Shown: piece after piece, positions 37,505 through 46,279 of the stretch
How positions within the stretch are numbered: the stretch's first letter is position 1
How the letters are laid out: every line of letters starts with the position of its first letter
From: Polyangiaceae bacterium
GTDB lineage: Bacteria; Myxococcota_A; Polyangia; Polyangiales; Polyangiaceae
Length of the DNA stretch: 64,000 nt
NCBI GenBank assembly: GCA_009781005.1
Contig: WQYX01000005.1
Coordinates: 1 to 64,000, forward strand
Reading direction: 5' to 3'
Notes under the pieces: generated by a model
The model's database searches: none
What the model saw: only the letters and a program-made list of their open reading frames with translations
What the model was told of the DNA's origin: nothing
Translations under genes and position numbers: made by a program

Positions 37505-38940
37505 GAGATCTCGATGCGCGGTCCGCGAATCCATGGCTCGGCGATTGTGCGAAAATTGGCTTCGCCGCCGATCCCTGCCATCACGCTCGCGAGCCCCCAC
37601 TGAAGGCGGTTGATGAACGTAAAGTCCTGCGGCATGCGAACGGGACCGGGGAGACTCGGCAACAGATCGCCCTCTTTGGGCTTCATGAGCTCTTTCGAGC
37701 CGCGCACCAAGAATGCGATGGACTCGCGTGCCGTCGCGTGGGTGTGCCTGTAGTTGCCGTCGCGCGTGAGGGACTCGATCATGAGTTTCGTGTAATCCAC
37801 ACACATCTTGAACGACGCGGGATCCGAGTCGTCGTAACCGAGCACCTCGACGCATGCGCGCTCGAAATCATCCCAGCGCTCGTCCATCGCCGCGGTGAGG
37901 TAACGCTTCATGCCTGCAAGGAGCGGAGGCGGCAAGACCTTCACGCAGCCGTAGTCGAGGAAGGCGACCTTGCCACCTCCGAGGAAGCGGTAGTTGCCCG
38001 GGTGCGGATCGGCGTACAGCCATCCATGCTTGAAGAGTGCACGGAACATGAAGCGCCAGATCGTCTGCGCGGCGCGGCTGCGTTCCTCCTGCGTTGCGGT
38101 CGTGGAGAACGTTGCGTAGTCGACGCCCTCGATGAGTTCGGCTGTGAGCACGCGGCGTGACGAGAACGCACTCCAAGTCTTCGGCACGACGATCTCGTCG
38201 TCACCGGCGTGCATCTTTCGAAATGCCTCGGCGTTGTCGGCCTCGCGCCGGTAGTCGAGTTCGGCGAGGAACACGGCCTTGATCTCGTCGATGGTTTCCC
38301 GCGAGTGATAGCGCCGGCCGATGGGCGCGATCATCGTCTCGAACATGGAGAGGCTCTTGAGATCATTTTCAATGGCCTTGTCGATGTCCGGATATTGAAC
38401 CTTCACCGCAACGCGATCACCGCTCTTGGTAGTTGCATGATGCACCTGACCGATGCTCGCCGCGGCAAAGGGATCGGCCTCCCAGGTGGCAAAGATCTCT
38501 TCGGGAGGACCGAGCTCCTTGGTCACCATCTTCACCGCAGCCTGTCGTGATAGCGGCGGTGCCTTTGCCTGAAGCTTCTTCAGAACCTGCTGGAATTTTT
38601 CTTCGTAGCCGGGCGGGGCGAGGCCGTCGATGTACGACGCCATCTGTCCGAGCTTGAGCGGCAGCCCCTTCATCTCGCCAAGCGTCTTGAGCATGGCCTT
38701 GGCGGTTTTCTTCGCGTTGTCGATCGTGCGGCGCTGCGCTTCGAGCTCCTCTTGTTCGTCGCGACGCCGGCCCAGCGTTGCGCGCCGGACCGCTTCGGTC
38801 GCGATGGGCAGCGCTCGCGTCGAGAGTGCGCCGAGACGCGCAAGACGCCCGAACCGAGACGTGGGAGGAGCGTCGGGCCTTCGTGACCCAAGGGACTCGC
38901 CATCATGGTCATCGTCCGGGCGCTTCGCGTCGTCCGCCAT
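37501..38940 (-). CDS. ABC1/UbiB-family atypical kinase
   Basis: This 479-aa protein has the family signatures: KLGQMAS (KxGQ motif, about 95), the Ala-rich loop AAASIGQVH, invariant Lys in VAVKVQYPD, DPHPGN and LDYG. Members hydrolyse ATP and support quinone biosynthesis or lipid-related processes; unlike UbiB, no C-terminal membrane helices are evident. The ATG at 38940 starts MADDAKRP. A charged, disordered N-terminus of about 35 residues precedes the domain. Confidence 0.85.
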   Translation of the reverse strand: MADDAKRPDDDHDGESLGSRRPDAPPTSRFGRLARLGALSTRALPIATEAVRRATLGRRRDEQEELEAQRRTIDNAKKTAKAMLKTLGEMKGLPLKLGQMASYIDGLAPPGYEEKFQQVLKKLQAKAPPLSRQAAVKMVTKELGPPEEIFATWEADPFAAASIGQVHHATTKSGDRVAVKVQYPDIDKAIENDLKSLSMFETMIAPIGRRYHSRETIDEIKAVFLAELDYRREADNAEAFRKMHAGDDEIVVPKTWSAFSSRRVLTAELIEGVDYATFSTTATQEERSRAAQTIWRFMFRALFKHGWLYADPHPGNYRFLGGGKVAFLDYGCVKVLPPPLLAGMKRYLTAAMDERWDDFERACVEVLGYDDSDPASFKMCVDYTKLMIESLTRDGNYRHTHATARESIAFLVRGSKELMKPKEGDLLPSLPGPVRMPQDFTFINRLQWGLASVMAGIGGEANFRTIAEPWIRGPRIEIS

Positions 38941-39009
38941 CGCCACCGAATACTGCCACAAGGAATGCGGAGATGCGCCTTCGCGTGCCGCTAGGAATTT
39001 GGCCCACTC

Positions 39010-39052
39010 GAGAGTTCCTCCTTAGAGAGCGGAGTTGTCCGGAGGAACTCTC
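39010..39052 (+). promoter_or_regulatory. Hairpin covering the ribosome-binding site of the PilZ-AMIN gene
   Basis: GAGAGTTCCTCC (39010-39021) is the perfect complement of GGAGGAACTCTC (39041-39052), with a 19-nt loop. The right arm contains the Shine-Dalgarno sequence GGAGGA, and the ATG follows 3 nt after it at 39056. In an mRNA that includes the left arm, the hairpin would block ribosome binding. It could be an RNA thermometer, a ligand or protein switch, or a DNA operator. Confidence 0.65.
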
Positions 39053-39055
39053 ACC

Positions 39056-40861
39056 ATGAATTCTGCAACTGATCGCCGCGCGCCAGGTGTGCCCCGAATC
39101 CCCTTCGATGCATTGGTGGAATTGGGTGGCGCGCTTGGACCATCGTTCGAAGCGCGGGCGGTCAACCTCTCCGAAGACGGGATGCAGCTACGTACGGCGT
39201 ACCTTCCCGAAGTTGGTCAACCAGTCAAATGCTGCTTCGACGGGGGGCCCGAGCTCTCGGTCGTCGCGGAGGGTGAGGTCACCTGGAACGAACAGCGCGG
39301 CCAAGGCGGCGAGTTCGGTATTCGGTTTACCAACCTCGATACCGAGAGCGCCGCCGCGCTCGGGCGCATCGTGGGCATGGGCGAAGACGGCAACTTCGCG
39401 AAAACACCTTCTGGCCGCAAGGTCCGCTTGCACATCGAAGGTCTCGTGACGCCGATGCGAGCGCGCGTCAAAAGCACGCAGGGCTCGAGCCTCACGGCGT
39501 ACAGCGAGCTCGGTTTCCTCCAAGTTGGCAAGGGGCTCGATCTCGAAGATGCCAAAAGTGGGGATCGTCGCTTCGCGCACATCGACGGTGTTTCGATCGA
39601 GATGGAACCCGATTCGCACGTTCCGCAGCTCGTCGTGGCGCTTCGCTATGACGACAAGGACGCCGGAGTCGGCGAGGCAAGCGTCGAGGCTGCAACGCCC
39701 GACATCCTGAGCCCCGAGGACATCGTGCACGTGTCTTCGTCGACAGCAAACGAACTTCACGAGCACGCCGGCGAAGACGCATCCATCGACGATCACGATG
39801 GCTTCGCAGGGGACGCGCACGCCGCTTCTGCAGCGCCCTCCGCTGCGAAGACCGACGGCGACTTCGAGCTCTCCGAAGCCGATCGGATGAAGAGCCCGAT
39901 GGCGCGAACAGCCGCCAAGATCGCCCCTGCAATCGCGAGATGGGCGAAGCGCACGAAGACAACCATTGGGTTGCTCGCGGCGCGCGGGGCGGCGAAGCGC
40001 GGAGCAAAAAGTTCTGATCTCGTGTCGCCCGTTCGTCGAACGACGGCACCTCCGCCGGGTGGTGGCCTGCATACGGCAGGACGCAAAGTCGTGCGCGGTG
40101 AGATCGAAGGGAAGGTTGCGATGTCCGAAGACAAGCCGCGATTCAAGATGACCAGGAAGAAGATGGCGGTCGCAGGTGCAGCCGTGATGGCGACGGCGCT
40201 CGTTGCGGTCGCGTTGCACAAGTCCGCGCCCGCTCCTGCTGCAAGCACGCCTCCGGAGAGCAGCGCCGTCGTTGCATCCGCCACCCCATCTGCGTCCGTA
40301 GCTCCGCCCGCTTCCGTGTTGGCGTCCGCGGTTGCACCGCCCTCGATGGCGTCGGCCATGGCGGTGAACGATCCGCTTGCCGCGCAAGCAGCAACACTCG
40401 CCAACGGTAACGACGTGAGCGACGATCTGTCGTCGACGCGCTCCGCAGCCCAAAGGAGAATCAAGGTCACTCCGTTCGGCAACGGACCGGTCGGTCACGG
40501 CAACGTGATGCGCATCAAGATGGATGGCGCGATCGAAAAAATTCAGGGCGCCTCGCAACCGGCAGGGTTCACGGTCGTCATCCCGGGGCGAAAATCGCTC
40601 GAAGCAGCGGGTCCGCTCGCTGCCAAAGACTCTCGCATTGCTGCCATTCGCATGGCGAACGAGGCCGGCGGCGCCGAGCTCACCGTCACTTTCAAAGACG
40701 GCGTTCCCAATTACCAGGTGCGCGGCAAAGGTGACACTCTCGAACTCGTTCTCGCGAAGGCGGGCCAGGCCGGCGACAAGGCGCCGGAGGCGAACTCAAC
40801 GACTCCAGCAAAGAAGAAGCATCACACGCGCAGGCGACATGTTGCAACTCAGTCGCAATAA
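39056..40861 (+). CDS. PilZ and AMIN domain membrane protein
   Basis: This 601-aa protein has an N-terminal PilZ-like domain (about 15-105; NLSEDGMQ matches the NxSxxG motif, while the RxxxR part is irregular), a second less clear domain (115-205), an acidic linker, and a membrane helix near 373-390 (MAVAGAAVMATALVAVALHK). The end carries an AMIN domain at about 470-580 (IKVTPFGNGP, FTVVIPGRKSLEAAG), which in other proteins directs envelope complexes to peptidoglycan or pili. It may link cyclic di-GMP in the cytoplasm to an envelope machine. The basic C-terminus ends KKKHHTRRR. An upstream TTG in frame is less likely than the ATG at 39056. Confidence 0.72.
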   Translation: MNSATDRRAPGVPRIPFDALVELGGALGPSFEARAVNLSEDGMQLRTAYLPEVGQPVKCCFDGGPELSVVAEGEVTWNEQRGQGGEFGIRFTNLDTESAAALGRIVGMGEDGNFAKTPSGRKVRLHIEGLVTPMRARVKSTQGSSLTAYSELGFLQVGKGLDLEDAKSGDRRFAHIDGVSIEMEPDSHVPQLVVALRYDDKDAGVGEASVEAATPDILSPEDIVHVSSSTANELHEHAGEDASIDDHDGFAGDAHAASAAPSAAKTDGDFELSEADRMKSPMARTAAKIAPAIARWAKRTKTTIGLLAARGAAKRGAKSSDLVSPVRRTTAPPPGGGLHTAGRKVVRGEIEGKVAMSEDKPRFKMTRKKMAVAGAAVMATALVAVALHKSAPAPAASTPPESSAVVASATPSASVAPPASVLASAVAPPSMASAMAVNDPLAAQAATLANGNDVSDDLSSTRSAAQRRIKVTPFGNGPVGHGNVMRIKMDGAIEKIQGASQPAGFTVVIPGRKSLEAAGPLAAKDSRIAAIRMANEAGGAELTVTFKDGVPNYQVRGKGDTLELVLAKAGQAGDKAPEANSTTPAKKKHHTRRRHVATQSQ

Positions 40862-40862
40862 C

Positions 40863-40985
40863 GGGCGGCCACGGGGGGCCGCCCCTACGATTGCGTTGTT
40901 GTGGCCGTAGGGGCAGGCCTCCGTGCCTGCCCTGTCGAAGGTGTGTTGTCCGCTGTAGGGGCAGGCCTCCGTGCCTGCCCTGTCG
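40863..40985. repeat. REP-like palindromes and 31-bp direct repeats
   Basis: GGGCGGCC/GGCCGCCC (40863-40884) forms a hairpin just after the PilZ-AMIN stop. Two identical 31-bp repeats follow at 40907-40937 and 40955-40985, each with the palindrome GGGCAGGC-CTCCGT-GCCTGCCC. They lie between convergent genes, so they may end transcription from both sides. Right after them, 40990-41000 matches the end of element C and contains the ppx stop codon. Confidence 0.75.
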
Positions 40986-40992
40986 TGTCGCG

Positions 40993-41919
40993 TCAACTGG
41001 AAGCGGTCTCTTCGGCCAATCCCCATCGGACACCCCGGTCAGAGATCACCACCTCGCGAGTGCCGATGCGCATCAAGAAGGCGAGCGCAATGAGCCCGCC
41101 GGCGACGATGACGTCCGCGCGCTTTGGTTGGAGACCGGGAATTTTTTTTCGCTGATCGAGCGGCGTGCTCGCGAGCCTCGAGACGACGCGTTCGAGCGTG
41201 GCCACGCTGAGCCGGGCGCCGTGCACGCGCGATCCGTCGTAGCTGCCCATACCGAGCGCCACTGCCGCAAGCGTCGTCATCGTGCCGGCGATGCCGATCG
41301 GCGCCTGCGTCGTCGCACACGAGGGCACGGCCTCGAACGCGTTGCGCGCGTCGCGCGAAACGGCGTCGCAATCCTCCGCGGTTGGAGGATCGCTTCGAAC
41401 GCGGCGTTCGGTAAGGCGCACGCTGCCGACGTCGTAACTCTGCGCAAAGGAGATCGTGCCCGTAACTCCATCGCCGAAAACGACTTCGGTGCTTCCTCCG
41501 CCAATATCGAAGACGATGGCATTGCCGTTGCGCGCTCCTCGCGGGAGACCGCTCAGCGCTCCGGCAAAGGTGAGGCGCGCCTCTTCATCGCCCGAGATGG
41601 TGCGCGCGGGAACGCCGAATTTCGCGACGACGTGATCGCCAACGGCGCCGCCGCCTTCGGCGTCGCGCATGGCGCTCGTGCCGACGACGGCGACGCGCGT
41701 GACGCCCGCGCGCGCAACGATCTCCGCGTACTCATCGAGGCATGCGTTCGTCCGCGCGATGGCGGCCGGCGCAAGCATCCGCGTCTTGTCGACACCTTCG
41801 CCGAGGCGCGTGATGGTCGCGCGCTCTTCGACGGCAACGAGCTCCCCTGCCGCATTCCGTTCCGCCACGAGGAGCAGGACGGTGTTTGTGCCGATATCGA
41901 TGGTCGCTACGCGAGACAC
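40993..41919 (-). CDS. Ppx/GppA-family phosphatase
   Basis: This 308-aa protein has the actin-like ATPase fold signatures VATIDIGTNTVLLLVAE (N-terminus), VVGTSAMRDAEGG and VFDIGGGSTEVVFGDG. Members hydrolyse polyphosphate or pppGpp. It is the short form without a C-terminal HD-like domain, as in many Ppx2-type enzymes. GTG at 41919 is the start. The last codons and the stop lie in a sequence like the end of element C. Confidence 0.85.
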   Translation of the reverse strand: MSRVATIDIGTNTVLLLVAERNAAGELVAVEERATITRLGEGVDKTRMLAPAAIARTNACLDEYAEIVARAGVTRVAVVGTSAMRDAEGGGAVGDHVVAKFGVPARTISGDEEARLTFAGALSGLPRGARNGNAIVFDIGGGSTEVVFGDGVTGTISFAQSYDVGSVRLTERRVRSDPPTAEDCDAVSRDARNAFEAVPSCATTQAPIGIAGTMTTLAAVALGMGSYDGSRVHGARLSVATLERVVSRLASTPLDQRKKIPGLQPKRADVIVAGGLIALAFLMRIGTREVVISDRGVRWGLAEETASS

Positions 41920-41930
41920 CGAATGAGCCC

Positions 41931-42770
41931 TTAGTGAATATTGCCCAAGTTCAACATCTCCTCGACGTTCGGTTGCACGACGAGTTCGACGCGGCGGTTC
42001 TTCTTCCGGTCAGCCTCGGACTGCTGCAGCATTGTGCCGGCAACCGGATCGGTTTCGCCGTAGCCGGCGGCTGCCCAACGCGTGGGATTGAGACCACCAC
42101 CCGAGATCTTGGCCCCCGGTTTCACCTCGCCGACGAGAAAGAGGAGAACTTGGCGCGCGCGAGCGAGCGACAGACCCCAGTTGTCTTTGAATGGGCCGCC
42201 CGGCGGGTACTTCACGTTGTCGGTGTGACCAGCGACGAGAAAGAAGCGATTCATGAGATCTTTGTCGCTGCGAATGACCTCGGCGATCTGGCCAAGAACG
42301 TCCTTGCCTTGCGCCTTGAGATCGTCACGACCCGAGTCGAAGAGGATGTCCCCCGGCAACTGAATCACGAGGCGGTTGTTGCGCGGCTCGACCTTGACGC
42401 CGAACTGAGTCAGCTTGTCGAGTTTCGCGCGCAGCTCGCGGAAGCGCTGTTCGATGACTGCGAGCTGATCGGCGCGCGTCCTGTACTCAGAAAGCGCTTG
42501 CTGGAGACGTGCGCTGTCGGATTTGGATTGTGCGAGCCCTAAACCAGCGGCCTTGAGCTGCTCCCTCATGGTGTTCAGCGAGTTCTGCGTATCGCTGAAT
42601 TTCGCCTGATCGTCGGCGATCTGCGCCTTCGCTGCTTTCAGATCTGCTTGGAGTTTGTCGATCTCGCGCTGCTTGCCAGCCATCTCCTCGTCGGTATGTC
42701 CACAGCCGACGAGCGACAGCGCACCGAGCGACAGCGCGGCGACACACAACCAAAGCCACATTTTTTTCAT
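41931..42770 (-). CDS. OmpA-family lipoprotein with coiled coil
   Basis: This 279-aa protein has lipobox LVGC (residues 20-23), a long coiled coil at about 30-120 and an OmpA-type peptidoglycan-binding domain at about 135-270 (ILFDSGRDDLKAQG, AGHTDN, LSLARARQVLLFL, GYGETDPV, NRRVELVV). It should tether the outer membrane to peptidoglycan, in the manner of MotB/Pal domains. It is 11 nt upstream of the Ppx gene and probably co-transcribed with it. Confidence 0.88.
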   Translation of the reverse strand: MKKMWLWLCVAALSLGALSLVGCGHTDEEMAGKQREIDKLQADLKAAKAQIADDQAKFSDTQNSLNTMREQLKAAGLGLAQSKSDSARLQQALSEYRTRADQLAVIEQRFRELRAKLDKLTQFGVKVEPRNNRLVIQLPGDILFDSGRDDLKAQGKDVLGQIAEVIRSDKDLMNRFFLVAGHTDNVKYPPGGPFKDNWGLSLARARQVLLFLVGEVKPGAKISGGGLNPTRWAAAGYGETDPVAGTMLQQSEADRKKNRRVELVVQPNVEEMLNLGNIH

Positions 42771-43105
42771 CGGCCCGACCCTTTCGTTCCCTTTCGTTGC
42801 TTGCGACCGTATCGGGCTCTCAAAGTCATCGTCAAGGCAGCACTCGATCGCGCATTCGGGAGGATGCGCGCGTCAAAAAATTCGATCTGCTCCGAAGTGC
42901 TTCTTTATCGAGGGGCCGCGGCGATCCGACCACAATCCATATTTTTTATTGAATACGGAATCTCTAAACACCGACACGGCGATGCTGATTTTCATGGCCG
43001 CGAGCTATCGGCTGCACGAATTCATAAAAAACACAAGATGACTTTTCGAGATTCGTTCAGTTCACGGATCGCCCTTTCACCCTGCGCGTGCGTCAAGTTT
43101 TTTGT
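42771..43105. other. Intergenic region without a clear gene
   Basis: This stretch between the divergent OmpA and H1-like genes is AT-richer than its surroundings, with several short A and T runs. No convincing gene was seen. A TTGACG (complement of 42829-42834) followed after 16 bp by GATACG is a possible promoter for the OmpA gene, but is weak. Confidence 0.4.
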
Positions 43106-43135
43106 TTGACAACCTAACGTAGGTGACCATATACG
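43106..43135 (+). promoter_or_regulatory. Sigma70-like promoter of the H1-like gene
   Basis: A perfect -35 hexamer TTGACA (43106-43111) is followed after 18 bp by TATACG (43130-43135), which keeps the TATA of the -10 box. Transcription would start near 43142, with AGGAGG about 15 nt further on and ATG at 43168. This is the clearest housekeeping-type promoter in the window. Confidence 0.6.
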
Positions 43136-43167
43136 TCATGTAGATCACCTCTGCAGGAGGACTCGAT

Positions 43168-43515
43168 ATGGCTGCTAAGAAGAAGGCCGGCGCTAAAAAG
43201 ACCACGAAGACTACAAAAAAGGCCGCCGGCAAGACGGCAAAGGCCGCCGGCAAGACGGCAAAGAAGGCGAGCGCCAAGGCGGGCGCCAAGAAGCGTACCG
43301 CCAAGAAGGCATCGGCCAAAAAGGCTGGTGCAAAAAAGGCGAGCAAAAAGCCAGCTAGAAAAGCCGCCCCAAAGGCGGCGAAAGCTGGACGATCCGCGGC
43401 AAAGCGTTCGTCTGGTGCGCGTGGAGGCAGCCGCGGCAAGGCTGCGGCCCAGGCGGCACCGCCACCCTCGGCCGGTTCATCGGCCGGCGCGCATATGGAC
43501 GAAGGCGAAGAGTAG
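43168..43515 (+). CDS. Histone H1-like Lys/Ala-rich protein
   Basis: This 115-aa protein is made of repeats such as AAGKTAKAAGKTAKKASAKA, rich in Lys and Ala, like the C-terminal tail of histone H1 and HctA/HctB-type bacterial proteins. It should bind DNA through charge and could help condense the chromosome. The short C-terminal end is acidic (MDEGEE). A consensus-like promoter, AGGAGG and a strong terminator frame it as a highly expressed single gene. Similar proteins are common in myxobacteria. Confidence 0.82.
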   Translation: MAAKKKAGAKKTTKTTKKAAGKTAKAAGKTAKKASAKAGAKKRTAKKASAKKAGAKKASKKPARKAAPKAAKAGRSAAKRSSGARGGSRGKAAAQAAPPPSAGSSAGAHMDEGEE

Positions 43516-43580
43516 TCATTCCCGCCGCAAATCGTATTGGTTTTGCCGCTTTCACACCTGGCTCTGCCGGGGTGAAATAG

Positions 43581-43622
43581 GGATAGAGGGCGAGCTTCCT
43601 AGAAGCCGCCCTCTATCCTTTT
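43581..43622 (+). terminator. Intrinsic terminator of the H1-like gene
   Basis: GGATAGAGGGCG (43581-43592) pairs with CGCCCTCTATCC (43607-43618); the inner GCTTC/GAAGC extends the stem, and TTTT follows directly. The stem with U-run is a standard intrinsic terminator for the plus strand; the complementary strand has an AT-rich side too, so it may also stop the convergent gene. Confidence 0.85.
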
Positions 43623-43669
43623 AAACTATAAAACTCTGCAGTTTACAATGTGACTGATCATCGGTTCAG

Positions 43670-45304
43670 TCAATCCCCAAGGTAGAGCGTGAGCGCTTGG
43701 GCGGCCGCGCGGCGATCGAACGATACTCCTCGGAGTTCGTCGCGTTGTCCGATTTGATCGAAGAGCGCATAGAGGAATACGTAAAATTCCTCGGCCTCTC
43801 CCACTGCATGATCGAGACGCTCCGGATCGAGGAGATCGGTCTCCTCCAGCGCAGACAGGGCCGCGATGAAAACATCGACGCGCGGATAATCCGCGGCACG
43901 AAGAAGCGGATAGCCCATCGCGTTGAAGTACGAGAGGAACTCGCGCACGAATTGAAGCGACGACGGACCGCTCCACCGATCGTCCTGGTTTGCCGTGACG
44001 CGAGCCTTCGCGCCAAAGGCTCGAACGATCTGCGCGAACATCCAGACGTCGCGACGCAAACGATTCGATATGGATCGGCGTTCTGCGATGCCGTCGAAGA
44101 GGCCGTGCTCGTCGAGGCGCGCGCCCAACGATTTGCCGAGTACGAGCACGCCGTTCTGTAGGGCCGGACGCAAGTTCGCGGTCGTCGCAGTGATCGCAGC
44201 GCGAAACGCGTCTATCGATGCCGTTCGATCGGGGGCGGGCAGATCGTGCTCGAAAGCACGACGAAGTTCGAGCCGGATATTTGCTGCAATGCCCCCGAGC
44301 GTGGACTTGATGGATAGGAGGTGCCCGGCCTCCGCGATCATGCCGTCGTAGCGCGAGGTGATTTGCGACGCGGGGATCTTGAGGATCTCGCGCTCGAAGC
44401 CGCCCGCGAGCTGCGAGCCAGCCTGCTTGCGAAGGTAGCCGGTGAGCGCGCGCGCATCCGACCTGAGCACACTGAGAACGAGATGGACGAGCCCCGCCGG
44501 GCGAGGCTCTTCGATGACGCGCTCGACCAACGCGATGTAGTGCAGCATGCGCAGGAGCGAGAGAAACGCCAGCGCGACGAGGCGGCGAGCTTGCTCGCCG
44601 CCGGGTACCTGCTGCATCAACTCGAGCAGCCGAGCGTTCGTGATGCGATCGAATTCGGGACGGAATTCGAGTGCTGCAAGCGGGTTGAAAAATGCCGACT
44701 GCGACACCTCGCGGTGCGCAACCGAGAGCGTCGCGTAGAACGTGCGGAAGGGTACCCGCGGCAGTCGCGTGATGCCGGACGTGACCTCGACGAGGTTCGT
44801 CATCGCATGACGGAGAAGGAAGAGCGATTCCTCGGGGGTATCCTGACGAGTGGCGCCGCGCACGAGGCGCGAGCGGGCGCTGTCGTCCGGCAGAAGCATT
44901 TCGAGGTAGCGCTGAAAGACGTACGCGCGCTCCTGCTGTCCGAGAAGCACGCGGCTAAGGTGCGCGATGCGCTGCATGCCGTCACGCGCCAGAGCGAGGT
45001 GGTCGCGATAATCCTGGGCCACGATGGGCGTGCCATGCGCCGGTCCTGGGTGGTTGCGAGGATTCGCGAAGCACGCAAGCCCCTTGAGGAGAATCTCGAG
45101 CTCGAAGAGGGCGTCTTCGCGGCTATCGGCCGGAAGCTTGGAAATCCAAAGCTCGCGTGCACGTGATTGCTCGTCGCGAAGACCGCGTGTGTCGCGCAAA
45201 AGATCTGCGTAAGCGTCGCCTCCCGGCGGTGGCGGTGGCGGGGCTCCGATTTCCGCTTCCGCGCGGGGTCGTGATCGAGGGGGAAACGATCGAGATCGTA
45301 TCAT
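43670..45304 (-). CDS. Large helical protein of unknown function
   Basis: This 544-aa protein has a Pro-rich N-terminus (PPPPPP near residue 25) and an otherwise helical make-up with many Leu, Arg and Ala residues, and no signal peptide, membrane helix or known motif that I recognise. The ATG at 45304 faces the glutaredoxin gene. It converges on the H1-like gene behind a terminator. No function is proposed. Confidence 0.6.
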   Translation of the reverse strand: MIRSRSFPPRSRPRAEAEIGAPPPPPPGGDAYADLLRDTRGLRDEQSRARELWISKLPADSREDALFELEILLKGLACFANPRNHPGPAHGTPIVAQDYRDHLALARDGMQRIAHLSRVLLGQQERAYVFQRYLEMLLPDDSARSRLVRGATRQDTPEESLFLLRHAMTNLVEVTSGITRLPRVPFRTFYATLSVAHREVSQSAFFNPLAALEFRPEFDRITNARLLELMQQVPGGEQARRLVALAFLSLLRMLHYIALVERVIEEPRPAGLVHLVLSVLRSDARALTGYLRKQAGSQLAGGFEREILKIPASQITSRYDGMIAEAGHLLSIKSTLGGIAANIRLELRRAFEHDLPAPDRTASIDAFRAAITATTANLRPALQNGVLVLGKSLGARLDEHGLFDGIAERRSISNRLRRDVWMFAQIVRAFGAKARVTANQDDRWSGPSSLQFVREFLSYFNAMGYPLLRAADYPRVDVFIAALSALEETDLLDPERLDHAVGEAEEFYVFLYALFDQIGQRDELRGVSFDRRAAAQALTLYLGD

Positions 45305-45404
45305 CGTTCGACGCTACACCCGGTTGTTGGCGCAAGCGATGATTCAGGCAAGGGTAAAGCGGAGGCTTGACGAGGCGAAGCGGACGCGTAAACCCTCTTT
45401 TTCG

Positions 45405-46022
45405 ATGCTCACCGATGCGCTCCGAAACCAATTCGACAACCTCGTACAGGAAAACAATGTCGTGCTCTTCATGAAGGGCAATAGGCAATTTCCGCAGTGC
45501 GGATTCTCCGCTCAGGTCGTGCATATCTTGAGACAACTTGGCGTGAGCTTCGAGACCGTCAACGTGCTCGCGGACGGAGCCGTGCGCGAGGGAATCAAAG
45601 AATATTCGAATTGGCCGACGATCCCGCAGCTCTACATCGGCGGGGAATTCGTCGGCGGATGCGACATCGTCAAAGAAATGTACGCCTCGGGGGAGCTCGC
45701 GAAGAAGCTCGGCGTCGAGGTCAAATCCGTCGCTCCACCCTCGATCAGCATTGAAGACGCCGCCGCAAATGCCATTCGCGCCGCGGACGAGGGCAACGGC
45801 GAAATGCTCCGCCTCGAAATCACGGACGCATTCCAATACGATCTTTACTTCGGTCCAAAACAGGCCGGCGATGTGGTTGCCACATCGGACAATGGCATTT
45901 CCATTCTCTTCGATGCCCCGAGCGCCAGCCGCGCCAACGGGCTTCACATCCGCTGGGTCGAGACGGCCGACGGCGACGGCGCCTTCAAGATTGAAAATCC
46001 GAACGAGCCCGCAGACGCCTGA
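45405..46022 (+). CDS. Monothiol glutaredoxin fused to an A-type-carrier-like domain
   Basis: This 205-aa protein has a Grx4-type glutaredoxin domain at about 1-108 with the CGFS active site (QCGFS, Cys32) and WPTIPQLYIGGEFVGGCDIV. Residues about 115-205 resemble HesB/IscA A-type iron-sulfur carriers (LRLEITDAFQYDLYF, GDVVATSDNGISILFDA), but lack the Cys residues that bind the cluster in that family. The product should bind an iron-sulfur cluster with glutathione and work with BolA, encoded next to it by a TGATG overlap. The ATG at 45405 was chosen to match the family N-terminus; the frame is open to 45324. Confidence 0.85.
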   Translation: MLTDALRNQFDNLVQENNVVLFMKGNRQFPQCGFSAQVVHILRQLGVSFETVNVLADGAVREGIKEYSNWPTIPQLYIGGEFVGGCDIVKEMYASGELAKKLGVEVKSVAPPSISIEDAAANAIRAADEGNGEMLRLEITDAFQYDLYFGPKQAGDVVATSDNGISILFDAPSASRANGLHIRWVETADGDGAFKIENPNEPADA

Positions 46023-46279
46023 TGAATTCTATGAATTCTGTCGTCACGGCGCTCGAAACCGCCATCCTCGAAAAGATTCCGGACGCGCACGTGCACGTCA
46101 CACCCGGTTCTGATGGCCACTACTCGCTTTTGGTCGTCTCGCACGTCTTTGCTGGCAAGAGCATGCTCGAGAGTCAGCGCCTCGTCCTCGGCGCCATCGC
46201 GCATCTCATGGCCGGCGAGAGCGCACCGGTGCACGCCATCGACAGCCTAAAAACACGCGCCTCCGCTCCGGTGAAGTGA
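46022..46279 (+). CDS. bolA: BolA-family protein
   Basis: This 85-aa protein matches BolA over its whole length (VVTALETAILEKIPDAHVHV then SLLVVSHVFAGKSMLESQRL), including the conserved His in the FxGKSxxxxHR-like region (HVFAGKSMLESQ here). BolA proteins form heterodimers with CGFS glutaredoxins that hold a [2Fe-2S] cluster. The start codon overlaps the glutaredoxin stop (TGATG), so the two partners are made together. Confidence 0.9.
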   Translation: MNSMNSVVTALETAILEKIPDAHVHVTPGSDGHYSLLVVSHVFAGKSMLESQRLVLGAIAHLMAGESAPVHAIDSLKTRASAPVK

